Part shown: in pieces, positions 18,425 to 25,871 of the stretch
Layout: each line of letters begins with the position of its first letter
How positions within the stretch are numbered: the first letter of the stretch is position 1
Origin: Rhodococcus triatomae BKS 15-14
Lineage (GTDB): Bacteria > Actinomycetota > Actinomycetes > Mycobacteriales > Mycobacteriaceae
NCBI GenBank assembly: GCA_000341795.1
Contig: AODO01000012.1
Location: 62,001-126,000 of the forward strand
Direction: 5' to 3'
DNA length: 64,000 nt
Notes under the pieces: model-generated
What the model saw: only the letters and a program-made list of their open reading frames with translations
Told to the model about the DNA's origin: nothing
The model's database searches: none
Translations under genes and position numbers: made by a program

Positions 18425-19390
18425 GTGACTTTTGAAGCCGTCAGGGGGCGCTCCAGCGAGGGCTGGGTGACCCGGACCCCGTCGATCGTCGACCGCATCG
18501 GTGCCGCCGGGGGCAGGATTCCGTTCTCCGTCGAGTTCTCGCCGCCGCGCGACGCCGACGCCGAGGCGCGGTTGTGGCGTGCCGTACGGGAGTTCGAGCG
18601 CATGGGCCCGGCGTTCGTGTCGATGACCTACGGAGCCGGCGGATCGACCCGCGACCGGACCGTCCGGGTCACGGGCGACCTCGCCGAGGAGACCACCCTG
18701 CTGCCTGTCGCGCACCTGACCGCGGTGGGGCACAGCGTCGACGAACTGCGCGCGATGTGCGGCGCGTACGCGGACCGCGGCATCAGCAACATCCTGGTCC
18801 TGCGTGGCGACCCGCCGGGCGACCCGCTCGGTGACTGGGTCAAGCACCCCGAGGGTGTCGAGTACGCGGAGGACCTGGTCCGGCTGGTCCGCGACATGGG
18901 TGACTTCCATGTGGGCGTCGCCTCGTTCCCGGAGGGCCACTACCGGGCCCCCGACCTCGATCACGACACGAGGTACCTGGTGTCGAAGTTGCGCGCCGGG
19001 GCCGAGTACTCGATCACCCAGATGTTCTTCGACGTCGACGACTACCTGCGGCTGCGGGACCGGGTCGTCGCATTCGACGCCGAGCAGGGCGCGAAGCCGA
19101 TCATCCCGGAGATCATGCCGATCACCTCGCTGCGGTCGGCGCGGCGCAGTCTCGAACTGTCGGGCTCGAAGCTGCCCGCACGGCTCGAGGAGCGGCTGAC
19201 GAAGGCCGCCGGTGACGGGCCGGAGGAGAACCGGGCCGCGGTCCGCGAGGTGGGCATCGAGGTGGCCACCGAACTCGCCGAGCGTCTGATCTCCGAAGGT
19301 GCACCCTGCCTGCACTTCATCACCCTGAACTTCGCGCGGGCCACCCGTGAGGTGCTCACCAACCTCGGACTCGCCACCCACGCCGCATAG
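18425..19390 (+). CDS. metF: Methylenetetrahydrofolate reductase [NAD(P)H]
   Basis: 321 residues of the MetF family: reduces 5,10-methylene-THF to 5-methyl-THF for methionine synthesis with a bound flavin. Seen motifs: PFSVEFSPPRDADAE with the catalytic glutamate near the N-terminus, FVSMTYGAGGSTRDRT, NILVLRGDPPGD, and GAEYSITQMFFDVDDYL, where the Gln contacts substrate. The fold is an eight-strand barrel of normal length. GTG 18425 is chosen from the -10 box six bases upstream; an in-frame GTG at 18389 would place the promoter inside the gene. It is single, between two divergent or convergent carotenoid/envelope operons. Confidence 0.93.
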   Translation: MTFEAVRGRSSEGWVTRTPSIVDRIGAAGGRIPFSVEFSPPRDADAEARLWRAVREFERMGPAFVSMTYGAGGSTRDRTVRVTGDLAEETTLLPVAHLTAVGHSVDELRAMCGAYADRGISNILVLRGDPPGDPLGDWVKHPEGVEYAEDLVRLVRDMGDFHVGVASFPEGHYRAPDLDHDTRYLVSKLRAGAEYSITQMFFDVDDYLRLRDRVVAFDAEQGAKPIIPEIMPITSLRSARRSLELSGSKLPARLEERLTKAAGDGPEENRAAVREVGIEVATELAERLISEGAPCLHFITLNFARATREVLTNLGLATHAA

Positions 19391-19418
19391 GCCCGTCGCG
19401 CTCGGGGTCTGCCGCCCC

Positions 19419-20552
19419 TCACTCCGCGCACGAGCCGGGAAGCGGCCTCCCCTTCCAGGTGATCGAGCCCGCGCGACGTCGCAGGTGGGAGTCGAGCGTC
19501 AGAGCGGTCAGCCCCGCCACGGACAACGGGTGCGAGGCCGCCTCGACGCGGTCGCGGGCGGTGAGCCGCCGACCCGACTCGGCGCGGCGCGCCAGCAGTC
19601 GGGACGTCACCGCACACCCGAACGCGACGAGTCCCCATTGGCGCGGACGGGCCAGCGCCGGGCCGATCGTGTACCCGAGTGCGGCGATGCCCAGGACCGC
19701 CGCTGCGCCGGCGGGCGACCCGAACTGGGTCCACAGCCAGCGTCCGTGACCGTCCCGCAGCTGCGCGGCGGACGAGTACATCCGGCACGACGCCAGTTCG
19801 CCGGCGACGGCGACCGCGGTGCGTCTGCCCGACCGCCGCAGCACTCGCGCGAGTTCCAGGTCCTCGGCGACGCAGGATGCGACGGAACGGTGCCCCCCGA
19901 CGGCGCGGTAGGCGCCGGCGTCGAACACCAGGAACTGGCCGCATGCCACCGCCATCGACGGGCGGGTGCTGCGGTTCGCGATCGGAAGGGGCGCGGCGGC
20001 GAACCACGACCAGCACAGCAGCGGCTGCATCAGGCGCTCGGCCGGGGTGACGGTGACCTGGTACGGCCACGGCGACAGCAGGTCCACCCGGAGTCGGCGC
20101 AGCGCACCCGCGGCGGCGGCCAGTGCGTGCGGGGCGAGCCGGACGTCGGCGTCGAGGAAGACCAGGATGCCGTCGCGATGCCCGGTCAGCTCCGCGAGCC
20201 GAGCGCATGCACGTGGTTTGCCGAGCCAGCCGGGTGGGGGATCGCCCGCGCCGGACTCGATCGTGAAGCGGTCGTCGCCGTTCGCCGCGACCCTCGCGGC
20301 CGCTGCCGTCGTGTCGTCGGAATCGTCGTCGAGGACGAGCACGCGCAGGTCCGGGACATCACGCTGGGCTCGCAGGTCCGCGATCAGCCCGGGCAGGGTG
20401 TCTGCTTCGTTTCGCGCCGGAATGCACACCGTCACGGGCTCGGTGACGGGCCCGTCCGCGCGCAGTCGAGGCACTGCGACCGCATTCACCGTCGCAATCG
20501 CGAGACCGGTCACCGACACCGCGACCGCGGCGCCGGCGAATCCGCCGGTCAC
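19419..20552 (-). CDS. Family 2 glycosyltransferase, probably acting on carotenoid
   Basis: 377 residues. Membrane segment at the N-terminus, then a GT-A domain: nucleotide-sugar region CIPARNEADTLPGLI, acidic motif VLVLDDDSDDTT, the DxD site in GILVFLDADVRL, and an acceptor-side acidic residue in VASCVAEDLELARVL. Two or three hydrophobic segments follow (AAAVLGIAALGYTIGPAL). GTG 20552 overlaps the lppM stop (GTGA), so it is the last gene of the GNAT-crtO-cruF-lppM-GT2 operon. Similar GT2 enzymes beside cruF (CruC type) glycosylate the hydroxyl made by CruF. That role here is inferred from position; a lipid acceptor is possible. Confidence 0.8.
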   Translation of the reverse strand: MTGGFAGAAVAVSVTGLAIATVNAVAVPRLRADGPVTEPVTVCIPARNEADTLPGLIADLRAQRDVPDLRVLVLDDDSDDTTAAAARVAANGDDRFTIESGAGDPPPGWLGKPRACARLAELTGHRDGILVFLDADVRLAPHALAAAAGALRRLRVDLLSPWPYQVTVTPAERLMQPLLCWSWFAAAPLPIANRSTRPSMAVACGQFLVFDAGAYRAVGGHRSVASCVAEDLELARVLRRSGRRTAVAVAGELASCRMYSSAAQLRDGHGRWLWTQFGSPAGAAAVLGIAALGYTIGPALARPRQWGLVAFGCAVTSRLLARRAESGRRLTARDRVEAASHPLSVAGLTALTLDSHLRRRAGSITWKGRPLPGSCAE

Positions 20553-21259
20553 TCCCTCTGGTTGGCGCCGTCGCTGCGCACGAACCGCGGCGAGCGGTCA
20601 CGCTGGGCGTACGCCATCACCGCCACGACGAGCGCGACGCCGAGGGTGATGCCGCCGACGATGCCCGCCCAGCCCGCGAAGCCCCGCGTGCTCGGATCCT
20701 GGTACCGGACCTCGGCGCGCATCGTGTTCACCTCGCCGGGCACGAGCTTCCACGTCACGATGGAATCACCGTCCCGGGTGCCGTTGGTGGTGGCGACCCG
20801 CGCGGGGAACGCGACGGTGACCTGAACGTCGCTGCTGTCGGGCACGGCCTTGAGATCGGCCTTGCCGTCCAGCGTGACGACGTCGCCCGCGCGCTGGAAG
20901 TTCAGCTGCACCGAGGAGCCCGCCTGCCCCGACAGTGCGCCGAGCTGCTGGACCTCACCGAAGGTGAGATCGCTGAAGAACACCTGGCTGCCGACGTATC
21001 CGTCCTGCTTGTACTCCTGGACGCGGACCTTGCCGACGAGGGAGTCCGGCACCGTCAGCTCGGGTCCCTCGTCCTCCGCGCCCGTCGGCACGTTCGCGGC
21101 GACCAGCTGTCCCGACACCCGGTCGTCGGAGGAGACACCCATCGACACCTGGACCCGCAGGCAGCCGCTGAGCAGCGGCACCGCGAGCAGGAGCAGCGCG
21201 GTCAGTGCGGCCACTCGCGCGCGTGGTCGTCGGACTCGGGACGGGGTGTCGATCAGCAC
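20549..21259 (-). CDS. lppM: Lipoprotein LppM (Rv2171-like)
   Basis: 236 residues. The signal peptide ends in the lipobox LLSGC with the acylated cysteine near residue 32. The extracellular domain (VQVSMGVSSDDRVSGQLVA) is the beta-rich LppM fold, and a single helix near the C-terminus (GIVGGITLGVALVVAVMAYA) anchors it again. In M. tuberculosis LppM affects phagosome entry and mannosylated lipid display; no enzymatic function is known. GTG 21259 overlaps the cruF stop by seven bases. The longer open frame running back to 22126 is an off-frame reading of cruF and is rejected. Confidence 0.85.
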   Translation of the reverse strand: MLIDTPSRVRRPRARVAALTALLLLAVPLLSGCLRVQVSMGVSSDDRVSGQLVAANVPTGAEDEGPELTVPDSLVGKVRVQEYKQDGYVGSQVFFSDLTFGEVQQLGALSGQAGSSVQLNFQRAGDVVTLDGKADLKAVPDSSDVQVTVAFPARVATTNGTRDGDSIVTWKLVPGEVNTMRAEVRYQDPSTRGFAGWAGIVGGITLGVALVVAVMAYAQRDRSPRFVRSDGANQRE

Positions 21260-22065
21260 CCGGTCATGGTGCCAGCCCGGATCCCACGCGTCACCAGCGG
21301 CACGCCGACGAGGCCCATGCCGACGAACCCGTACAACGCCGACCACCCGAGTTCCGGCAGGAACACCGTGTGGGCCAACGCCGACCCGAGCCAGGTCCAC
21401 AGGAACAGGGCGAGGGGAACGGCGTCGGTGCGCAGGGGAGCGGTGGGACGAGTGCGGTCGAGCCACGTCAGGGTCACGCCGATCGCGGCGGCGATCAGCA
21501 GCCAGCCGAGGAAGTTGGTCCACGGGATCGGGTCGAGTCCGGGTGGTGACGGGTGCGGCGAGCACCACGTCCACTGCCCGTCCGCGACCATCTGCGGGTC
21601 CAGGTACAGGTCCCAGGCGACGATCCCGGCACTCGCCAGCGCGACACGTGCAGCGGGCCGCGCACGGTCGACGACGTGCGTGACGGCGATCCACACCGGA
21701 TAGCTGCCCGCCGTCCACGCCAGCGGCACCAGCAGCGGCACCCCCGCCAGTTCGGGGCCCAGTCGGCCCTCGGCGTACGAATAGCAACCGAACGGGAATC
21801 CCGTCGCGGTTCCGACGATCTCCGAGAGCAGTCCGAGTCCCGCGGTCGCGGCCAGCATGATCGCCGTCCACCGCACACCCCGTGTCGCCCACGCGTGGGC
21901 GAGTGCGGCTGCGGCCAGGGCGAGCACCACCACCACGGTGACGGTGTCGCGGGTGTCCTCGCTCGTGAGCGGGTAGGCGATCTGGGCGGTGACCGCGACC
22001 ACCGCAGCCGCGACGGCAGTCCGGGCGGTCCCGGCCGTGTCGGCAGCCGCCGTCGTCCGGGTCAT
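21253..22065 (-). CDS. cruF: Carotenoid 1',2'-hydratase-like membrane protein (CruF family)
   Basis: 270 residues with about seven membrane helices, the DUF422 carotenoid biosynthesis family. Recognisable blocks are LLSEIVGTATGFPFGCYSYA, GIVAWDLYLDPQMVADGQW and WTNFLGWLL, with acidic and histidine residues at the membrane face. CruF adds water to the psi end of carotenes, giving a 1'-hydroxyl. ATG 22065 overlaps the crtO stop (ATGA). Together with the downstream GT2 it would make a glycosylated acyclic end group. The family call is firm; the exact carotene used is not known. Confidence 0.88.
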   Translation of the reverse strand: MTRTTAAADTAGTARTAVAAAVVAVTAQIAYPLTSEDTRDTVTVVVVLALAAAALAHAWATRGVRWTAIMLAATAGLGLLSEIVGTATGFPFGCYSYAEGRLGPELAGVPLLVPLAWTAGSYPVWIAVTHVVDRARPAARVALASAGIVAWDLYLDPQMVADGQWTWCSPHPSPPGLDPIPWTNFLGWLLIAAAIGVTLTWLDRTRPTAPLRTDAVPLALFLWTWLGSALAHTVFLPELGWSALYGFVGMGLVGVPLVTRGIRAGTMTGC

Positions 22066-23639
22066 CGGCGCAACAGTCGCCGGAGCCCGCCGAACCTGGC
22101 GTCCGACAACGCGATCCGGGCCGCACTGCGGCCGCTCGATCCGGAGACCCCGCCGCCGGGATGGGTGGAGGCGCCGGTCAGGTACAGCCCGGCCGCGTCC
22201 GGCACGCGATGCCCGGCCAGCTCGGGAAGAGGGCGCCACATGAACATCTGGTCGAGCGACATCTCGACGTGCATCACGTTGCCGCCGATCAGTCCCAGCT
22301 CGGATTCCAGGTCCGCGGGCGTCTGCACCAGCCGATGGGTGACCGAGTCCGCGAAGCCGGGGGCGAGCCGGTCGATCTCGCCGATGATGCGATCCCCCTC
22401 GGACGCGGCGAGGTCCGCCCAGTCGCGCCCGCCGGAGAGCCGGTACGGATGCCATTGCGACCACAGGGTCGCCTGGTGCTCTCCGGGCGGGCACAGGCCG
22501 GGGTCGAGGCCGCTGAAGCTCATCGCGAGAACAGCGGGTGCCGGTGGCAGCTCACCCGCCAGGGCGGCACCGTGCGCGAGGCGGAGCTGGGCGCGATCGG
22601 AGACCAGCAGCTGCAGCCCGGACGTGACGACGGCGTCGGCGGGAGCACTGGGGTAGTCCGGCAGCGAGTCGGTGCCCAGGCGCACCACCATCCCGATGCC
22701 GGGACCGACGCGGATCCGCCTACGCCAGTCGGCGATCCGCTCGGCGTCGTATCCGCCGTGTTCGAGCAGGTCGAGGGTCGTGAGGATGTGACATCCGGCG
22801 ATCACGGTGCGGGAGCGCACCTCGTGGCCGGCGGCGGTGCGCGTCACCCACGCGCCGCCGTCGCGTCGAACCTCCGCGACGGCGTCGCCGACGCGGATCG
22901 TGCCCCGATCGGCCGTGAGCCGAGCCGCCAGCGCCGCGGTGAGCGCGCCGCTGCCGCCGACCGCCCGGCCTGGCGGGATGGCGTGCATCAGCGCTGCGAA
23001 GCCGACCATCGGTGCCGTCCCCGGCTCGGACATCGGCGGCCCCGACTGCGCTCCGAACCACGCCAGCGCGGCCTTGAGCCGTTCGTCGTCGAACCAGTCG
23101 TCGAGCAGGGCGTCACCGGACGCGAGGAACTCGCGCGACAGTGTGGTGGGGCCTGCGCCGGTGTCGAGGCCCCAGAAGGAACGCATCAGGCGTCCACCGG
23201 TGGGCGGGGCGCCGAACGCCTTCATCACCGACGCCGTCCGTGGGCCCCACATCTCGACGAAACGCCGGTACGCGTCGGCGTCGCGGTGCGAGCAGGCCGA
23301 CGCGATCGAGGCGCAGGTGGCGTCGAGGTCGCGGTGGAAGACGATGCCGGGCCTCGGATCTCCGGGTGGGGCGGGCGCGAACGCCCACGGATCGCAGTCC
23401 AGGTACCGGAGTCCGTGTGCGGCGAGATCGAGCTCCTCGACGATGCCGGTGTGCCGGATCATGATGTGGGCGGACGATCCGCGGTCCACGCGGTGGCCCG
23501 GGAATCGCTCGACCGTCGACACCGCACCGCCGAGTTCGGTGTCGCGTTCGAGGACCTGTACCGACCAGCCGTCGCGGGCGAGGTAGCACGCCGCGACGAG
23601 AGCGTTGTGGCCCGAACCGATCACGACGGCGTCGATCAC
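22062..23639 (-). CDS. crtO: CrtO-type carotenoid ketolase
   Basis: 525 residues. FAD fold at the N-terminus: VVIGSGHNALVAACYLARDG, then LERDTELGGAVSTVERFPG and the CrtO-specific DRGSSAHIMIRHTGIVEEL. The C-terminus has GLYLTGASTHPGGGVSGSSG. These match the Rhodococcus erythropolis CrtO I remember almost block for block (for example FGAQSGPPMSEPGTAPMVGF). CrtO belongs to the desaturase superfamily but inserts a 4-keto group into beta-ionone rings. GTG 23639 overlaps the GNAT stop (GTGA). A CrtO needs a cyclised carotene, and no lycopene cyclase is in the window, so that gene must lie elsewhere. Confidence 0.85.
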   Translation of the reverse strand: MIDAVVIGSGHNALVAACYLARDGWSVQVLERDTELGGAVSTVERFPGHRVDRGSSAHIMIRHTGIVEELDLAAHGLRYLDCDPWAFAPAPPGDPRPGIVFHRDLDATCASIASACSHRDADAYRRFVEMWGPRTASVMKAFGAPPTGGRLMRSFWGLDTGAGPTTLSREFLASGDALLDDWFDDERLKAALAWFGAQSGPPMSEPGTAPMVGFAALMHAIPPGRAVGGSGALTAALAARLTADRGTIRVGDAVAEVRRDGGAWVTRTAAGHEVRSRTVIAGCHILTTLDLLEHGGYDAERIADWRRRIRVGPGIGMVVRLGTDSLPDYPSAPADAVVTSGLQLLVSDRAQLRLAHGAALAGELPPAPAVLAMSFSGLDPGLCPPGEHQATLWSQWHPYRLSGGRDWADLAASEGDRIIGEIDRLAPGFADSVTHRLVQTPADLESELGLIGGNVMHVEMSLDQMFMWRPLPELAGHRVPDAAGLYLTGASTHPGGGVSGSSGRSAARIALSDARFGGLRRLLRR

Positions 23640-24283
23640 GGTCTGGCTCCGGTCGGTCCGGTGGTGGACGGCCGCAGCGGCAGTGCCCGACCCAGCACGG
23701 CGAAGGGGCGACTGTCGCCGCTGAACCGGAAGTGGCGCACCACGTCGGTGAACCCCAGCCGGCGATACAGCCGCCACGCCCGGTTGTCCTCGTGGGGCAC
23801 CTCGGGCGTGGACAGCAGGACCCGGGCCTCGGGGCGATCGGCGAGCAGTGCGGTGAGGAGCGCGGCGCCGGTGCCGTGCCCCTGGGCGCGTGGGGAGACG
23901 TGGAGTTCCGTCAGCTCGAAGTAGTTGCCGAGGATCGACTCCATCGTGTGGGGGTCGGCGCCGGCGCGGCGCATGCCCTCCCGCACCTGCTGGTGCCACC
24001 ACTGGTGCGGGGCACCGCGGTATCCGTAGGCGATGCCGATCAGGGAGGCACCGGGCCTCTCCGTCGCTTCGGCTCCGTCACCTGGTGACCGGTAGGCGGC
24101 GATACCGCGCCAGCCCGGGCGGGTGGTGTGTTCCTCCCACATGGGGGCGCGATGTATCTCCGTGCCCTTGGGGTAGTCCATCGCCTCGACGTACACGGCG
24201 AGCGCTTCGCCGAGGTGGGCGCGCAGGTCGGCTGCGGACAGTTCGACCAGTCGGGGTGCGGGGGTGGTGTCGACGGAACTCAC
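23636..24283 (-). CDS. GNAT-family acetyltransferase (Rv2170-like)
   Basis: 215 residues. The acetyl-CoA loop is in ELHVSPRAQGHGTGAALLTA and the C-terminal GNAT block is NRAWRLYRRLGFTDVVRHF. The N-terminal part (ALAVYVEAMDYPKGTE, MWEEHTTRPGWRG) follows Rv2170 closely; the mycobacterial protein is reported as a lysine/isocitrate-lyase acetyltransferase. GTG 24283 has GAGAGAGG directly before it, a tight spacing, so a start a few codons later cannot be excluded. It is the first gene of the crtO operon and its promoter overlaps a LexA box. The substrate here is unknown. Confidence 0.82.
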   Translation of the reverse strand: MSSVDTTPAPRLVELSAADLRAHLGEALAVYVEAMDYPKGTEIHRAPMWEEHTTRPGWRGIAAYRSPGDGAEATERPGASLIGIAYGYRGAPHQWWHQQVREGMRRAGADPHTMESILGNYFELTELHVSPRAQGHGTGAALLTALLADRPEARVLLSTPEVPHEDNRAWRLYRRLGFTDVVRHFRFSGDSRPFAVLGRALPLRPSTTGPTGARP

Positions 24284-24314
24284 CCTCTCTCTTGACTGCG
24301 TGTCGGTGGGTGCA

Positions 24315-24343
24315 GTTATATTGAATAGGTCGAACAGATGTTC
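24315..24343 (-). promoter_or_regulatory. Candidate promoter of the GNAT-crtO-cruF-lppM-GT2 operon
   Basis: On the minus strand TATAAC (24320-24315) is a good -10, about 31 bases before the GNAT start. The -35 region at 17-19 bases upstream falls on GAACAT/TCGAAC, inside the LexA palindrome. Confidence 0.45.
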
Positions 24344-24345
24344 GA
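24330..24345. promoter_or_regulatory. LexA (SOS) operator
   Basis: TCGAACAGATGTTCGA is a perfect match to the actinobacterial SOS box TCGAAC-N4-GTTCGA. It covers the -35 and spacer of the minus-strand GNAT/crtO promoter and lies 170 bases before the plus-strand HEPN-family gene. Binding of LexA here would block the minus-strand promoter; effect on the plus strand is uncertain because I find no clear plus-strand -10. Confidence 0.75.
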
Positions 24346-24350
24346 TGCCG

Positions 24351-24393
24351 GCAATCCGGTGAAGCGTGAGGGAAGCGCGCTTCGCCGGATTGC
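24351..24393. repeat. Inverted repeat (16-bp hairpin) in the HEPN gene leader
   Basis: Arms 24351-24366 and 24378-24393 pair over 16 positions with one G-U wobble, around an 11-base loop. It starts five bases after the LexA box. In a plus-strand transcript it would be a very stable leader hairpin; no T-run follows. Confidence 0.7.
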
Positions 24394-24514
24394 GCGGGAC
24401 AGGCCGCGGGTCCAGGGGTTTCCCACCGATCAGGAGCGACGCGCAGGGGATGGCGCATCGCCTCCGTCGGTTCGATCGCCAGGTCGGGCCCGGCGCAGGG
24501 GAGGTGTTCGGAGG

Positions 24515-24916
24515 ATGGCAATTCGGGTGAATCTGCTCGACCGAGCGGACGCGCTCTTGGCCGAGGCCGCCGGGGCTCGTGACCCGGCGGACCGGTTTCG
24601 GGCCGCCTATCTCGCTGCGCTGCGTGGCGCGGGGGCGGCGCTGGCGGGTCGCACGGCCCGCTCCGGATCGCGGAGCGCGTGGGCTCTGCTGGCCCGGGTG
24701 GAGCCGGAGCTCGCGGGATGGGCGGAGTTCTTCGCGTCCCACTCCGAGACCCGCGCGGCGATCGAGTCGGGAATCTCACGCACCGTCACCATGTGTGAGG
24801 CGAATCGTTTCCACTCCGAGGTCTCGCGGTTCCTCACCGTCGTCGAAGACCGGCTGTGCGAGCTCGCCGGTGCCGGAACGCCGGGTCACGAGGGTCTCAC
24901 GCGCAGGTCGGCCTGA
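24515..24916 (+). CDS. SAV_6107-type HEPN domain protein
   Basis: 133 residues, all helical, with the pattern of the SAV_6107 HEPN family: LLDRADALLAEAAGARDPADRF, then RAAYLAALRGAGAAL, ELAGWAEFFASHSETRAAI and a last helix FHSEVSRFLTVVEDRLCEL. HEPN proteins bind nucleotides or RNA, and several are RNases or regulators in stress systems; I cannot see a clear Rx4-6H nuclease motif. ATG 24515 is chosen because AGGGGAGG lies ten bases upstream. An in-frame ATG at 24338 lies inside the LexA box and its extension has no protein-like character. The gene stands alone, divergent from the crtO operon. Confidence 0.7.
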   Translation: MAIRVNLLDRADALLAEAAGARDPADRFRAAYLAALRGAGAALAGRTARSGSRSAWALLARVEPELAGWAEFFASHSETRAAIESGISRTVTMCEANRFHSEVSRFLTVVEDRLCELAGAGTPGHEGLTRRSA

Positions 24917-25048
24917 GTTCGGTGGAGCTGTCCACCAGGCGATCTCCGCGCTCGGGGGAAAATCTCGGACAACTCGTACGCGGAGTAGGTGGTACGTGGT
25001 GACGTGTACTCGTATCATTGACGGCAGGTAGCCGCGATCGGCGGCAAC

Positions 25049-25075
25049 CGGTCGAATCGACCCACGATTCGACCG
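25049..25075. repeat. Perfect 11-bp inverted repeat in the DUF3040 gene leader
   Basis: CGGTCGAATCG and its complement CGATTCGACCG flank the five bases ACCCA. It lies 30-57 bases before GTG 25106, so it is either an operator or a leader hairpin ahead of the GGGGGAGG ribosome site. Confidence 0.65.
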
Positions 25076-25105
25076 CCACCATGTGATGTGCCGGGGGAGG
25101 TAACC

Positions 25106-25516
25106 GTGCCACTCTCCGAGCACGAGCAGCGGATGCTCGATCAGATCGAGAGCGCCCTCTACGCCGAAGACCCAAAGTTTGCATCCTCCGTGAGAGGTGG
25201 CCGCATGCGTGCGGCCTCGAGCAAGCGTCGGATGCAAGCAGGGGCTCTCTTTGTTCTGGGGCTCATCCTTCTCGTCGCGGGTATTCCGCTCGCGGCGAAG
25301 GCGGGTGCGTTTCTGATCATCAGCCTGCTCGGCTTCCTTGTGATGTTCGGAGCCGGCGTCCTGTTCCTGAGGGGATCGGGCCCGGCTGTGAAGACAGGAT
25401 CGGGTGAGAATTCCGGATCCGCCACTACGGCGAGCAAGCCCTCGGGCGGCCGCAAGGGCGGCGGGTTCTCGTCCCGCATGGAAGATCGCTTCAAGAAGCG
25501 GTTCGAGCAGGAGTAG
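25106..25516 (+). CDS. DUF3040 membrane protein (Rv2169c-like)
   Basis: 136 residues. The N-terminal motif PLSEHEQRMLDQIESALYAE and FASSVRGG are diagnostic of DUF3040. Two membrane helices follow (GALFVLGLILLVAGIPLAA, AFLIISLLGFLVMFGAGVLF), then a Gly/Lys-rich cytoplasmic tail ending SSRMEDRFKKRFEQE. GTG 25106 has GGGGGAGG six bases upstream and matches the Rv2169c start. It is the last gene before the dcw cluster, as in mycobacteria, and is closed by a strong terminator. Function unknown; family is restricted to actinobacteria. Confidence 0.88.
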   Translation: MPLSEHEQRMLDQIESALYAEDPKFASSVRGGRMRAASSKRRMQAGALFVLGLILLVAGIPLAAKAGAFLIISLLGFLVMFGAGVLFLRGSGPAVKTGSGENSGSATTASKPSGGRKGGGFSSRMEDRFKKRFEQE

Positions 25517-25539
25517 GCAACTCCGAGAACCGCGACGTC

Positions 25540-25569
25540 AAGGCGCGACACCACGTGGTGTCGCGCCTT
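25540..25569 (+). terminator. Intrinsic terminator after the DUF3040 gene
   Basis: A 30-base perfect palindrome with arm AAGGCGCGACACCAC begins 23 bases after the stop and ends in CCTTTG. It insulates the dcw cluster from upstream transcription. Confidence 0.8.
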
Positions 25570-25635
25570 TGTCGTGTCCGGGGCCGTGCCGCGTGCTGTC
25601 GTGTCGAGTGTCGACGGATTGCGTCGACAGGTGCG

Positions 25636-25674
25636 CCCCACCTCGCCCCACGTCCTCCCCCCCACCCCTCCCCA
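25636..25674 (-). promoter_or_regulatory. Distal cluster of TGGGG pentamers, possible second MraZ site
   Basis: On the minus strand TGGGG occurs at 25674-25670, 25664-25660, 25650-25646 and 25640-25636, as two pairs each with a 10-base period. This is the same spacing as the MraZ boxes next to mraZ but in the opposite orientation, about 200 bases further upstream. Confidence 0.4.
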
Positions 25675-25871
25675 CTCGGCCGACGGCAGGTCGTGCGGGC
25701 GGTCCTCCTCGGCTTCGGTGCACGGCCGACCTGGATGTTCATCGGGACGAGGCGCCACCCAGGCCCATCGGTGGCGCATGACACACGACACTTCCCCCAC
25801 TCATCGCCACTGCACTGACCTGCGAGGACGCCGGGCTCGGATGGGTGTTCGCCGAGTGTTCGCCTTGAATG

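Noticed and set aside
21260-22126. Long N-terminal extension of lppM
   Set aside because: It is an off-frame reading of cruF. The lppM signal peptide and lipobox begin at GTG 21259.
13113-24283. Carotenoid genes as a recently acquired island
   Set aside because: Base composition and codon use look the same as the neighbours, there are no mobile-element remnants, and the genes are interleaved and coupled with conserved chromosomal genes.
24338-24514. In-frame N-terminal extension of the HEPN gene from ATG 24338
   Set aside because: The ATG is inside the LexA box, there is no ribosome site before it, and the extra 59 residues are Arg/Pro-rich with no fold, whereas ATG 24515 has AGGGGAGG at proper spacing.
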